From positions 1 through 34,959 of IMG/VR virus record IMGVR_UViG_3300034012_003042: a stretch of DNA of 34,959 bases; one strand, written 5' to 3'. The DNA is from a virus. This document shows, piece by piece, positions 22,127-29,284 of the stretch; the first letter of the stretch is position 1, and each line of letters opens with the position of its first letter. The notes below the pieces were generated by a model. It saw nothing but the letters and a program-made list of their open reading frames with translations, was not told where the DNA came from and did no database searches. A program made the translations under genes and the position numbers.

Positions 22127-23574
22127 TGGGCTTCGACTACATTGGTGGCGCTCTCGACGAGATCGACGTGGACAACTTCGCAGGCGGCGGTGGTGCCTCG
22201 ACAGGCATCGAGCGCGCGACCGGGCGACCCATCACCATCGCGGTGAACCACTCGCGCGCCGCGATCGCGATGCACGCGGCCAATCACCCGCACACGCACC
22301 ACGAGTGCGAGGACATCTGGGCGGTCGACCCGCGGACCGTGTGCGCCGGGCGCCGCGTGCGCCGCGCCTGGTTCAGCCCCGACTGCACGCACTTCTCGAA
22401 GGCGAAGGGCGCTCAACCCCGCTCACGCGAGGTGCGCGGGCTCGCCGGCGTCGTCGTGAAGTGGGCGCGCGAGGTGCAGCCCGAAGAGATCTTCCTTGAG
22501 AACGTCGAGGAGTTTCAGGACTGGGGTCCGCTCGACGAGAACGGCAAGCCCGACCGCTCCGTGCGCGGGGCCGACTTCCGCGCGTGGCTCGCGGCGCTGG
22601 TCGACTGCGGGTACGACGTCGAGTACCGGGTACTGGTCGCGGCCAACTACGGCACGCCCACGACCCGCAAGCGCCTCTTCCTGAAGGCCGTCCGCAAGGG
22701 TCGCCCGATCGTCTGGCCCGCGGGCTCGCACGGCAAGGGCCACGCGCAGCCGTGGAACACCGCGGCCTCCATCATCGACTGGTCTCTGCCGTGCCCGAGC
22801 ATCTTCGACCGCAAGCGCCCGCTCGCGGAGGCCACGCTGCGCCGCATTGCCGCCGGGCTGCGGCGCTACGTGATCGAGAGCGCCCGGCCCTTCATCGTGC
22901 CTCTGACCCACCAGGGCGGGGACCGCGTGTACTCCCTCGACGTGCCCATGCGCACGGTGACCTGTGCCAACCGCGGGGAGCTCGCGCTGGTCGCGCCCTC
23001 GCTGGTGCAGACGGGCTACGGCGAGCGGGAGGGCCAGACGCCCCGCGCACTCGACATCGGGAAGCCGCTCGGCACGGTGGTGTCGGGCGGCAAGCACGCG
23101 CTCGTGAGTGCGTTCCTGTCGAAGCACTACACGGGCGTCGTCGGCCAGCAGATGGGCCTCCCGCTCGGCACGGTGACGACCATTGATCACCACTCCCTCG
23201 CGACCGTGACCCTGTCGCCCGAGCGCGACCGACGCGAGTCGGTGCGTGCCTTCCTCGTCGCGTACTACGGCTCGGAGCGAGAGGGGCAATCGCTCTTCGA
23301 CCCGATCCGCACTGTGCCGACGAAGGACCGATTCGGCCTCGTAACGATCCACGGGCAGGACTACGCGATCACCGACATCGGGATGCGGATGCTCTCGCCG
23401 CGCGAGCTCTTCAACGCCCAGGGCTTCCCCGCGGACTACATCATCGACCTGGAGTGCGACGGGAAGCGCCTCACCAAGACGCAGCAGATCGAGCTCGCGG
23501 GCAACAGCGTGTGCGGCCAGGTGGCCGAGGCGCTGGTGAGCGCCGGCGGACGCGCGCTGGCAGGTGCCGCGTGA
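22126..23574 (+). CDS. C5 cytosine DNA methyltransferase
   Basis: A 482-residue enzyme. Motif I is [13 protein letters not shown] (17-29). The catalytic motif IV is [14 protein letters not shown] with C87, in the S-P-D-C variant common in phage enzymes rather than the classical P-C-Q. ENVEEF (126-131) is motif VI, and TPTTRKRLF resembles motif VIII. Motifs IX/X lie at the end ([16 protein letters not shown] and [16 protein letters not shown]). The long middle is the target-recognition region. It methylates C5 of cytosine; with no nuclease partner it most likely protects phage DNA from restriction. TGATG coupling to the mini-gene upstream. Confidence 0.88.
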   Translation: MGFDYIGGALDEIDVDNFAGGGGASTGIERATGRPITIAVNHSRAAIAMHAANHPHTHHECEDIWAVDPRTVCAGRRVRRAWFSPDCTHFSKAKGAQPRSREVRGLAGVVVKWAREVQPEEIFLENVEEFQDWGPLDENGKPDRSVRGADFRAWLAALVDCGYDVEYRVLVAANYGTPTTRKRLFLKAVRKGRPIVWPAGSHGKGHAQPWNTAASIIDWSLPCPSIFDRKRPLAEATLRRIAAGLRRYVIESARPFIVPLTHQGGDRVYSLDVPMRTVTCANRGELALVAPSLVQTGYGEREGQTPRALDIGKPLGTVVSGGKHALVSAFLSKHYTGVVGQQMGLPLGTVTTIDHHSLATVTLSPERDRRESVRAFLVAYYGSEREGQSLFDPIRTVPTKDRFGLVTIHGQDYAITDIGMRMLSPRELFNAQGFPADYIIDLECDGKRLTKTQQIELAGNSVCGQVAEALVSAGGRALAGAA

Positions 23575-24026
23575 GGGCCGCGCTCCTACGCCAGCGGCTC
23601 GCGGTCGTCGTCCCCTCGCCTGCGGCCATCGAGCGCGTGCTGTGGCTCGCGGCGGTGGACCGCTGCCTCCGCTGCGGGCCGAGGGACGCCGACGAGGTCC
23701 GCGCGGCCTACCGCGTCCTGCGGGCGCTCATCGACCGTGCGGCGCCGTCGCTGTACGCGCAGACGCCCATCGACGCCGTGCGCGAGTCGCGCTGGCTCGT
23801 GGCCGCACGCGGCGCGCTGCCCGAGGGGACGCCGGCCGAGCGCGCGGCGACGGTCGTGTGGGCTGCGGTCGGCGCGTGGACCGACGCGTCGCATGGGCGG
23901 TGGGGCGATCTGGCCGACGCGGCGCTGGCCCTCGGGGACGCGCTGGATGCGGGCGGGACGGTGACGCTGCGGAGCGCAACGGCGCTGCGTGAGGTGATGG
24001 TGGACGTGTGGGAGGCAGGACGATGA
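23571..24026 (+). CDS. Hypothetical helical early protein (151 aa)
   Basis: GTG start overlapping the methylase stop (GTGA). The product begins [20 protein letters not shown] and is almost wholly helical, with a CLRCGPRDADEVRAAYRVLR segment and several Trp residues (RWLVAARGAL, TVVWAAVGAWTDA). No motif allows a functional call. Its stop overlaps the next ATG (ATGA at 24023-24026). Confidence 0.55.
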   Translation: MRAALLRQRLAVVVPSPAAIERVLWLAAVDRCLRCGPRDADEVRAAYRVLRALIDRAAPSLYAQTPIDAVRESRWLVAARGALPEGTPAERAATVVWAAVGAWTDASHGRWGDLADAALALGDALDAGGTVTLRSATALREVMVDVWEAGR

Positions 24027-24508
24027 CGGACTACGCAGCAGAGATCATGGGCGGCGCCCTCGCTGAGGCGGTGCGTGCCGCGGTCGCAGCGGAGCGCGCC
24101 CGGCGGGAGGCCGCGGAGGCAGAGTGCGCCCGGCTACGGGAGTGTCTCGCGCGCGCGAACTGCTCGCTGGAGGCGACGGAGCGCGCACGGTACGCAGCCG
24201 AGGAGGAGCGCGACGCCGTCCTGGAGCTGGTCGCCCCCGACGCCATGGAGGCCGCGCGGGCGCGGGACGATCGCGACGCTGAGCGCCTCGCCGCGCTGGT
24301 GGTGACGCGGGTGGATCTCGCGGACGCCCGCGCCTCGCACGCTGCGCTCGCGGCGGCGGTGCGTGCGGAGCGGGCGGTGCGCGAGCAGCACGACGCGGCG
24401 TGGGCCGATTACATCACGGCCGATGCGGGGGCCGCTGAGGTGCACGCGATCAATGCTCGCCTCGACGCCGCACGCGCAGCGCTCGACGCGGCCCTGGAGG
24501 CGCTGTGA
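24023..24508 (+). CDS. Hypothetical coiled-coil protein (161 aa)
   Basis: Starts MTDYAAEIMGGALAEAVRAA. Nearly the whole length is charged heptad-like helix (e.g. AAERARREAAEAECARLREC and ERARYAAEEERDAVLELVAP), ending INARLDAARAALDAALEAL. Coiled-coil proteins of this type are common in phage early regions with unknown roles. Coupled by ATGA to the upstream gene and GTGA to the downstream one, which encodes a related-looking helical protein. Confidence 0.6.
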   Translation: MTDYAAEIMGGALAEAVRAAVAAERARREAAEAECARLRECLARANCSLEATERARYAAEEERDAVLELVAPDAMEAARARDDRDAERLAALVVTRVDLADARASHAALAAAVRAERAVREQHDAAWADYITADAGAAEVHAINARLDAARAALDAALEAL

Positions 24509-24837
24509 TCGCCGTCGCGCGGCTGCGGGCGGCGACGCGCGACAGGGCCATGCGTGCCGTCGTCGTCGAGGCCGAGGACGTGCGAGCGGTACTCGCGGCT
24601 ATCGCCGATGCCCGCAGCCTCGCGGACTACTGGCGCGAGCAGGCGACCGCGGCGGCGCCGTGCGTCGACGAGATCCTGCGCCTCACCTCACGCGCTATTC
24701 CCGGTGGCACCGGGTGCGCGCTTGAGCCGCAGCGCGTAGCGGACGCCCTGATCGCGGCGCACGACGCCCTCGACGGCGAGTGCGCCCGGCTGCGCGTCGA
24801 GGTCGCAGCCCTCGCGGCGCTGCTCGAAAACGCCTAG
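24505..24837 (+). CDS. Hypothetical helical/coiled-coil protein (110 aa)
   Basis: The GTG start lies in the stop codon of the preceding gene. Starts MIAVARLRAATRDRAMRAVV and contains DVRAVLAAIADARSLADYWR, then a final helix GECARLRVEVAALAALLENA. It shares the E/R/A/L heptad style and the ECARLR motif of its neighbour, so the two may interact or stem from duplication. It is the last gene before a 128-bp non-coding gap. Confidence 0.55.
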   Translation: MIAVARLRAATRDRAMRAVVVEAEDVRAVLAAIADARSLADYWREQATAAAPCVDEILRLTSRAIPGGTGCALEPQRVADALIAAHDALDGECARLRVEVAALAALLENA

Positions 24838-24965
24838 ATATCCAGCGGTTTGCAGAATAATGCGCGGCGCGTGGTCGAAGAGCTTGCGTCTATCTTCGTC
24901 CGGGCATAGTCTAGGTTTGTCAGCAGGGCACTAGACGCCGCAGCCGACGAAGGAAGACCACCGCC
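24838..24965 (+). promoter_or_regulatory. Internal early promoter region
   Basis: The gap before the next gene is A+T-richer than its surroundings. It contains TTGCGT (24884-24889), a 17-nt spacer and TAGTCT (24907-24912), a good sigma-70-type promoter in plus orientation, with a predicted start near 24919. The leader ends in GAAGGAAGACCACCGCC before the ATG; nearly the same leader end (GAGGAAGACCACC) precedes the gene at 25328. Confidence 0.5.
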
Positions 24966-25238
24966 ATGACGACCCGCAACCCGACCATCTGCCTCAGCCC
25001 CTCCGCCCCCGAGAGCTTCCGCGTCTACGGCACCGTCAAGACTCTCCACGGCGTGCGGGTCGTCGAGGTGCACACCGGCTTCTACGTGTCGGCCGACCTC
25101 GCGTGGGAGGCGTCGCGCACCGAGAGCGGTCGCGAGTGGGTCGTGACGAGCCGCGACGGCCGGATCAGCAGCGCCAGCTACATCACGACGCGACGCGACG
25201 CGATCGAGACGATGGCCTCGATGGCGGCGATGGCCTGA
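24966..25238 (+). CDS. Small hypothetical protein (90 aa)
   Basis: Starts MTTRNPTICLSPSAPESFRV, followed by beta-type sequence (GTVKTLHGVRVVEVHTGFYV) and a C-terminal helix (TRRDAIETMASMAAMA). Good upstream Shine-Dalgarno AAGGAAG. Driven by its own predicted promoter, so it may be expressed on a schedule different from the rest of the operon. No family recognised. Confidence 0.6.
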   Translation: MTTRNPTICLSPSAPESFRVYGTVKTLHGVRVVEVHTGFYVSADLAWEASRTESGREWVVTSRDGRISSASYITTRRDAIETMASMAAMA

Positions 25239-25261
25239 TCGCCACCGCCCCGCTCGCCCAC

Positions 25262-25288
25262 AGCCCGTACCCCGCGAGGGGGCGGGCT
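25262..25288 (+). other. Hairpin with GNRA loop in the leader of the next gene
   Basis: AGCCCG (25262-25267) pairs with CGGGCT (25283-25288). Inside it CCCC (25270-25273) pairs with GGGG (25278-25281) closing a GCGA tetraloop, with TA/G as an internal loop. It lies 24 nt after the previous stop codon and about 40 nt before the next ATG. No U-tract. It resembles in placement and style the hairpins after recT and after the DGQHR gene. Confidence 0.45.
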
Positions 25289-25327
25289 TGCGGCCGTGAG
25301 GGCACCTGACGCCCGAGGAAGACCACC

Positions 25328-25684
25328 ATGCTCAACACAATCGCGCTCACCTACTCGCTCTCCATCAGCGCCGCCGACCTGCTCGGCGACGACGCCCTCG
25401 GCACCTACGAAGACGCCCTCTCCGCGGCGCTGGAGAGGGCGTATCCCACCGCCGTGGTCTTCGTCGACGCGAGGCTCGCGCGCTGCGACGAATCGACCTA
25501 CCGCGCGACGTGCACGACGGTCGACGGCGTCGAGCTCCAGGTGTGGCGCGACGGCGTCGGCCGCGTGGAGATCGGCGTCGACCCCGCGGCGCTGGACTAC
25601 GCGGCGCAGGAGTCCATCTGCGAGAGCTTCCGGCACGCCGACGAGACGGCCTGGGAGCGCGCGTGCGAGGCGGTGGAGGCGTGA
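25328..25684 (+). CDS. Hypothetical early protein (118 aa)
   Basis: Starts MLNTIALTYSLSISAADLLG. An acidic alpha/beta protein with strands AVVFVDARLARC and VDGVELQVWRDGVGRVEIGV and a C-terminal helical part rich in Glu. Preceded by GAGGAAG. The overall acidity (net negative) is notable among the mostly basic early proteins, but no family was recognised. Its stop overlaps the next GTG. Confidence 0.6.
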   Translation: MLNTIALTYSLSISAADLLGDDALGTYEDALSAALERAYPTAVVFVDARLARCDESTYRATCTTVDGVELQVWRDGVGRVEIGVDPAALDYAAQESICESFRHADETAWERACEAVEA

Positions 25685-25914
25685 GCAGCACCCTCGCCCA
25701 GCTCCGACGCGAGGGCGGCGCCGAGGCCGTGCGCGCTGCGATCGTCACGGCCCTCGCGGCCGGTACGCCCGCCGACGCCGCTCGCGCCCTCGGGTGCACC
25801 TGGGCGTCGCTCCGTCTCGCCGCGCGACGCACGGGTGTGCCGTGGCCGGTCCCCGGTGAGGCCACGCGTACCGCTCGCGCCGCTGCTCTCGCACGCTACC
25901 GCGCCGCCCGCTAA
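25681..25914 (+). CDS. Small HTH-like DNA-binding candidate (77 aa), last early gene
   Basis: Coupled GTG start (GTGA at 25681-25684). The product begins VSSTLAQLRREGGAEAVRAA. Residues about 28-52 (GTPADAARALGCTWASLRLA ARRTG) have the spacing of a helix-turn-helix of the MerR/resolvase-like or homeodomain-like type, followed by a basic tail ending ALARYRAAR. As the last gene of the early operon it might regulate the early-to-late switch, but that is speculation. Confidence 0.5.
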   Translation: MSSTLAQLRREGGAEAVRAAIVTALAAGTPADAARALGCTWASLRLAARRTGVPWPVPGEATRTARAAALARYRAAR

Positions 25915-25920
25915 AACGAA

Positions 25921-25949
25921 CGCCCACCCGGCAGAGGACCGGGTGGGCG
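25921..25949. terminator. Terminator hairpin between convergent early and late operons
   Basis: CGCCCACCCGG (25921-25931) and CCGGGTGGGCG (25939-25949) form a perfect 11-bp stem with a 7-nt loop, six nucleotides after the last early stop codon. On the minus strand the stem is followed by TTCGTTTT, giving a short U-rich tail, so it terminates the late operon best. On the plus strand it is preceded by AAAACGAA and has no U-tract after it. It is most likely bidirectional. The remaining 25950-26070 holds only a possible 24-codon minus-strand frame from the ATG at 26056-26058, too weak to call. Confidence 0.75.
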
Positions 25950-26070
25950 CGCGCCTGACGAGGGAGGGGTCGACGGGCCGACTCTACTCGGTGCGCGGGC
26001 GACGGGCAAAACACCGGGGCAGTGCGGTCGCCTCGCGGCGGTCCCGGCCCCGGTCCATGGCGTTAGCCTA

Positions 26071-26175
26071 TCACGGCCACCAGCCGCGCATCGCCCACAC
26101 CAGCAGCGCGAACAGGCCGCGGCGCAGGGCCTCGACGGGGCCGTGCACCAGCAGCACGTAGAGGGCGCGGCTCAT
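26071..26175 (-). CDS. 34-aa membrane mini-protein ending the lysis cassette
   Basis: ATG at 26173-26175 overlaps the stop of the amidase gene (ATGA). The product starts MSRALYVLLVHGPVEALRRG and ends LFALLVWAMRGWWP. It has two short hydrophobic patches around a basic centre and a Trp-rich end, consistent with a membrane-associated peptide. Position in the lysis block suggests a helper of holin or spanin function; not recognisable as a family. Confidence 0.5.
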   Translation of the reverse strand: MSRALYVLLVHGPVEALRRGLFALLVWAMRGWWP

Positions 26176-26801
26176 GGCTCGACGCCCGCGTACCCCGCGG
26201 CGAGCAGCGCCAGGAAGACGGAGCTGCCGGGGTCACCGGGGCCGCGCTGGCGGGTCTGGTTGCGGTGGCCGAAGACGCCCGACCACGGCCCGTCCGTTCC
26301 CGTCAGCCGCGGCACCACGCCGACGATCGGGACGCCGGCACGCGCTGGCACCCGGCGCTCGATCGCGAGGCGGGCGCAGAGCAGGTCGCAGAGCGCGACC
26401 ACCGCGGCGAGCTGCGGGCGGTAGACCGTGCCGTCGACCTCCTGCACCAGCTCGATGCCGATCGTCCATCCGTTGACCGCCGTGGCGTGCCAGCAGGTCC
26501 AGGCTGCGACGTCTGCCGACTGGACGATGGTCCCGTCGGTGTCGACGGTGATGTGCCAGGACACCTCACGGGCGGTCCCGGCCTGATAGCGGGCGTACCG
26601 CTCGGCGCGCACGCTCGGGACGCTAGGCACGTCGCTGATCGGCCCGAGCTTGCCGTGCACGGTGTGCAGCACGATGGCCCGGGCGCTCTGCGGCACGCGA
26701 CGCCGGCCGTCCTTCACACGCGGCACCTTCGGGTCGTCCAGCCAGGAGATGGTCTCCAGGCCGGGCGTCTCAACCCGCTGGCCGTCGACAATGAGGGTCA
26801 C
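26172..26801 (-). CDS. Endolysin: N-acetylmuramoyl-L-alanine amidase (Amidase_2)
   Basis: A 209-residue enzyme. Zinc-site motifs of the Amidase_2/PGRP fold are visible: AIVLHTVHG (H46), SWHITVDTDGTIVQ (81-94), CWHATAVNGWTIGIELVQ (104-120) and GHRNQTRQRGPGDPG (H179, D190). Likely ligands are H46, H179 and D190. It cleaves the bond between muramic acid and L-alanine to lyse the host cell wall. There is no signal peptide, so it depends on the holin-like membrane proteins encoded upstream. Its ATG overlaps the stop of the HEXXH gene by 4 nt. Confidence 0.85.
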   Translation of the reverse strand: MTLIVDGQRVETPGLETISWLDDPKVPRVKDGRRRVPQSARAIVLHTVHGKLGPISDVPSVPSVRAERYARYQAGTAREVSWHITVDTDGTIVQSADVAAWTCWHATAVNGWTIGIELVQEVDGTVYRPQLAAVVALCDLLCARLAIERRVPARAGVPIVGVVPRLTGTDGPWSGVFGHRNQTRQRGPGDPGSSVFLALLAAGYAGVEP

Positions 26802-27424
26802 AGCGCCCGCCCGACGATCGCATCATTAGCTCGGAGCCACGCCAGCGCCTCGACGGCCACGCGCAGCGGCGGCGCGAGGCCCTGTGACATCGTCTCGACG
26901 TGCGACTGCAGCACGCCGCGGCCCAGCTCCACCTCGTCGGGCGCCAGGTGGTAGGTGTCGCTCGCGAGGGACGCCACCGCGGCGTCGACCGTGGGCAGCA
27001 CGCCGGTCAGCAGGTACGCCACGTACAGCCCGACAGAGTACGCGTCGGCCTCTGCGCGGGCGCGTAGCTCAGGCGATGCGACGTAGTCGATGATGACCTG
27101 GCCGAAGCCAAGCGCCTCGCGCTGCGCGGCGTGCTGGCATTCGTGCGCCGCGGTCATCGCGTACCGCACCGGGTCGGCAACGGCAGAGGGAGACAGCAGG
27201 ATGAGCGAGCCACCCGGCGTCGGGATGCAGATGCTGACCCGCTCGAGGTGCGTCTCCAGGTCGGCGGCAATCTGGTCGAGAACGGGGGACAGGTGCGCCA
27301 GCGCCGCGATGATCGCCCGCGCGCCGACTGCGGCGGGGTCGGTCGGCGCTACGATCGTCGCGCGGTGCAGACCCGCGAGATGGTCCGCGAAGGCGCGCGC
27401 CCGATCAGTCGTGAGCGGCAGCAC
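26798..27424 (-). CDS. Putative HEXXH zinc metalloprotein in the lysis cassette
   Basis: A 208-residue protein started by GTG at 27422-27424 inside the end of the lipoprotein gene (20-nt overlap). Residues 90-105 (MTAAHECQHAAQREAL) hold a clear HEXXH site, H94-E95-C-Q-H98. A later RARAEADAYSVG (E125/D127) is in the place of the third ligand of gluzincins (compare M48 EADxxA). The rest is helical. It is either a peptidase of peptidoglycan/envelope proteins or a structural relative. Phage lysis cassettes seldom carry such a protein. Not a signal-peptide protein. Confidence 0.6.
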   Translation of the reverse strand: MLPLTTDRARAFADHLAGLHRATIVAPTDPAAVGARAIIAALAHLSPVLDQIAADLETHLERVSICIPTPGGSLILLSPSAVADPVRYAMTAAHECQHAAQREALGFGQVIIDYVASPELRARAEADAYSVGLYVAYLLTGVLPTVDAAVASLASDTYHLAPDEVELGRGVLQSHVETMSQGLAPPLRVAVEALAWLRANDAIVGRAL

Positions 27425-27623
27425 AGTACGCCCTCCCCTCGAGCACAGCGCAGACCCCGCCCACGGCAGCGCACGCGAGGTCACCCGCGCGCTGCCACCG
27501 CTGCGACGCGGAGCAGACGTGCGGGGCGTCGTTGATGCAGGTCTGCGCCATCGGGCTACAGCCGGACACCGGGGGCATCCGCGGGCACCCGGTGAGCGCC
27601 AGCGCCAGCAGGGCGCGCCTCAC
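27405..27623 (-). CDS. Cysteine-rich lipoprotein (72 aa), spanin-position protein
   Basis: Starts MRRALLALALTGCPRMPPVS. The hydrophobic stretch ends in LTGC, a lipobox with C13 as the lipidation site. Six more Cys follow (22, 29, 37, 51, 58, 67) and would form three disulfides in the periplasm. GTG start overlaps the preceding stop (GTGA). Its position next to holin candidates and the endolysin is that of an outer-membrane spanin (Rz1), but disulfide-rich folds are not typical for Rz1, so an adhesion or envelope role is also possible. Confidence 0.6.
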   Translation of the reverse strand: MRRALLALALTGCPRMPPVSGCSPMAQTCINDAPHVCSASQRWQRAGDLACAAVGGVCAVLEGRAYCAAAHD

Positions 27624-27859
27624 GGCGACTCCGGCGGCGGCGCGAGCGGTCCGACGGACGGCGGCGCAGGGGCGCGCGGGCGCAGCGACGCGAGCTCGGT
27701 GACCGCGCGCACCACGTCGGGCGACAGGGCCGCGACGACCTCGACGACCGCGCGAGCACGAGGGTACGGCGCGAGCACGCGGGAGAGCGCGCGCAGCAGC
27801 GCCGTCGCGATCGAGAGGTACACCGCGATGTCGACCGCGTGGGTGGACAGCCAGCGCAT
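27620..27859 (-). CDS. Single-pass membrane protein in lysis cassette (79 aa)
   Basis: ATG at 27857-27859 overlaps the previous stop (TGATG). Starts MRWLSTHAVDIAVYLSIATA, a membrane segment from about residue 8 to 27, then a soluble helix (RARAVVEVVAALSPDVVRAV) and a Pro-rich tail. Candidate holin, antiholin or inner-membrane spanin partner of the following lipoprotein. The type cannot be decided from sequence alone. Confidence 0.6.
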   Translation of the reverse strand: MRWLSTHAVDIAVYLSIATALLRALSRVLAPYPRARAVVEVVAALSPDVVRAVTELASLRPRAPAPPSVGPLAPPPESP

Positions 27860-28074
27860 CACGGCATCCTCGGCGGCGGGATGGTCTCGCCCGCGAGTCT
27901 GCGCGCGCGCCGCTGTAGCCACGGCCGGAAGAGCTCGGTCACGAAGACCACCGCGAGGGAGCCCGCGATGGCGAAGAGCAACGCGAGCACGCGATCGGCG
28001 AGGGCCGCCCCGGTGAGCCCGGCCAGCATGGAGACGGCAGCGTGGTAGCCCAGGGCGTCGCGGTCTGTGGTCAC
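27859..28074 (-). CDS. Holin-like membrane protein (71 aa)
   Basis: Starts MTTDRDALGYHAAVSMLAGL. Two hydrophobic stretches (about residues 12-28 and 30-48: ALLFAIAGSLAVVFVTELF) precede a strongly basic C-terminus (RRARRLAG). Two membrane segments with a charged tail and first place in the lysis block fit a class II holin, which would form the pore releasing the amidase. GTG start overlaps the stop of the tail fibre gene. Confidence 0.6.
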   Translation of the reverse strand: MTTDRDALGYHAAVSMLAGLTGAALADRVLALLFAIAGSLAVVFVTELFRPWLQRRARRLAGETIPPPRMP

Positions 28075-28955
28075 GGGAGATCCCTGATGGTGAAGTCGGA
28101 GTACACCGCCTGCACCCCCGGCGCGCCCGGGTCGACGCCTTGATACATCACGAGCGCGAGCGACGGGTATGTGGTGTCAGGGCTGGACGGCGACGCCATC
28201 AACGCCCGATGGCGAAGCGTCCACGCAGCGGCGGCGTAGCTCGCGCCGACACCCGTCCAGAAAGTCATCGTCCCGGCCTGCACGCGCACGCGTAGCCACC
28301 CTGTGCCATCGACCGGGAGCGTGCCCGGCGTGTAGACGCTCCACACGGCGCCGCCGCTCACGGCGAACCCGTCGATCTCGCCGTTGCCGAAGAGCCGGAT
28401 CAAAACCACGGCGTCGTAGGTGCTGCCCGTCGAGCCGATGCCCAGCGAGGCGACTGTGTTCGCGCTCCCCGCCCCCGTGATCGCGATGCGTACCGCGGCG
28501 TCGAACGCCCACAGGCTCGCGCCGTGCGCGCCCACGAGGCGCGGATAGTCCGCCCACGCGCCGCCGGTCTGCCCGCTGGCGTAGGAGAGCGTCCCGGTGG
28601 CCGCGACCGCGGTGCCGTTGCCGTTGGTGGCGGTGAGCCCTGCGAGGCTGATGGCGCGGTCGCAGAGCGCCGACCGCATGGCCGGGGCGTCGGACGACGC
28701 AAGCAGCGCCGACACGTCCGCGGTGGTAGTGCTGACGTCGCCCGCGCCGTCGCCGATGACTGTCTGCCCGAGCGTCGCGCCGAGGAACCCGGCGAGCACG
28801 CCGCTCACCTCGGTGCTGATCGGCGACGCGGCGTAGGTGGTGCCGGCGCCCGTCGACACAGGCACCTCGCCAGCGCCGCCCGCCACGGGGAGGCCCGCGC
28901 CGCCGCCACCGTTGATCGGTGAGCCGCTGACTACCGTCGTGCCGACCGTGATCAT
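28071..28955 (-). CDS. Tail fibre / receptor-binding protein candidate (294 aa)
   Basis: Starts MITVGTTVVSGSPINGGGGA and continues with Gly/Ala/Ser-rich repeats, then a beta-rich C-terminal half (e.g. ITGAGSANTVASLGIGSTGS, GTGWLRVRVQAGTMTFWTG) resembling a concanavalin-like or laminin-G-like carbohydrate-binding sandwich. It follows the baseplate genes and precedes lysis genes, the place of tail fibres in Mu-like phages. The ATG overlaps the upstream stop (ATGA at 28952-28955). Receptor specificity cannot be predicted. Confidence 0.6.
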   Translation of the reverse strand: MITVGTTVVSGSPINGGGGAGLPVAGGAGEVPVSTGAGTTYAASPISTEVSGVLAGFLGATLGQTVIGDGAGDVSTTTADVSALLASSDAPAMRSALCDRAISLAGLTATNGNGTAVAATGTLSYASGQTGGAWADYPRLVGAHGASLWAFDAAVRIAITGAGSANTVASLGIGSTGSTYDAVVLIRLFGNGEIDGFAVSGGAVWSVYTPGTLPVDGTGWLRVRVQAGTMTFWTGVGASYAAAAWTLRHRALMASPSSPDTTYPSLALVMYQGVDPGAPGVQAVYSDFTIRDLP

Positions 28956-29284
28956 GAGCCCACCATCTCGATGCCCACGGTCGTCCCGCTGGTCGAGGTG
29001 AGGGTCAGACGCGCGGTGAGACACGGCTGCGAGCTGCCGACGATCGCGCCGAGCGACGTGACCGCCGCGAGCGGGATGCCCGTGGTGATGGACGCAGCGG
29101 CGCTGAATAGCGTGCCGAGCGACGACACCGCGATGGTCGCCGCGGTGACGGCGTTGGTCGCGCCCGTGTTCCGCAGGATGATCTGCCAGTTGGTGCAGCC
29201 GTTGATGGGGATGTCGATCGCCAGCGGCGTAGCAGCCACCAGCGTCGCGGTCGCCGAGAATTGCTGATACGTCGGGGAGGGCAT
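28952..29284 (-). CDS. Small tail/baseplate decoration protein candidate (110 aa)
   Basis: Starts MPSPTYQQFSATATLVAATP. A Thr/Ser/Ala-rich beta protein with a single Cys pair (INGCTNWQ, QPCLTAR). It is coupled on both sides (ATG in the previous stop codon; its stop in the next ATG). The all-beta composition and the location between two fibre-like proteins suggest a virion surface protein. No family recognised. Confidence 0.5.
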   Translation of the reverse strand: MPSPTYQQFSATATLVAATPLAIDIPINGCTNWQIILRNTGATNAVTAATIAVSSLGTLFSAAASITTGIPLAAVTSLGAIVGSSQPCLTARLTLTSTSGTTVGIEMVGS

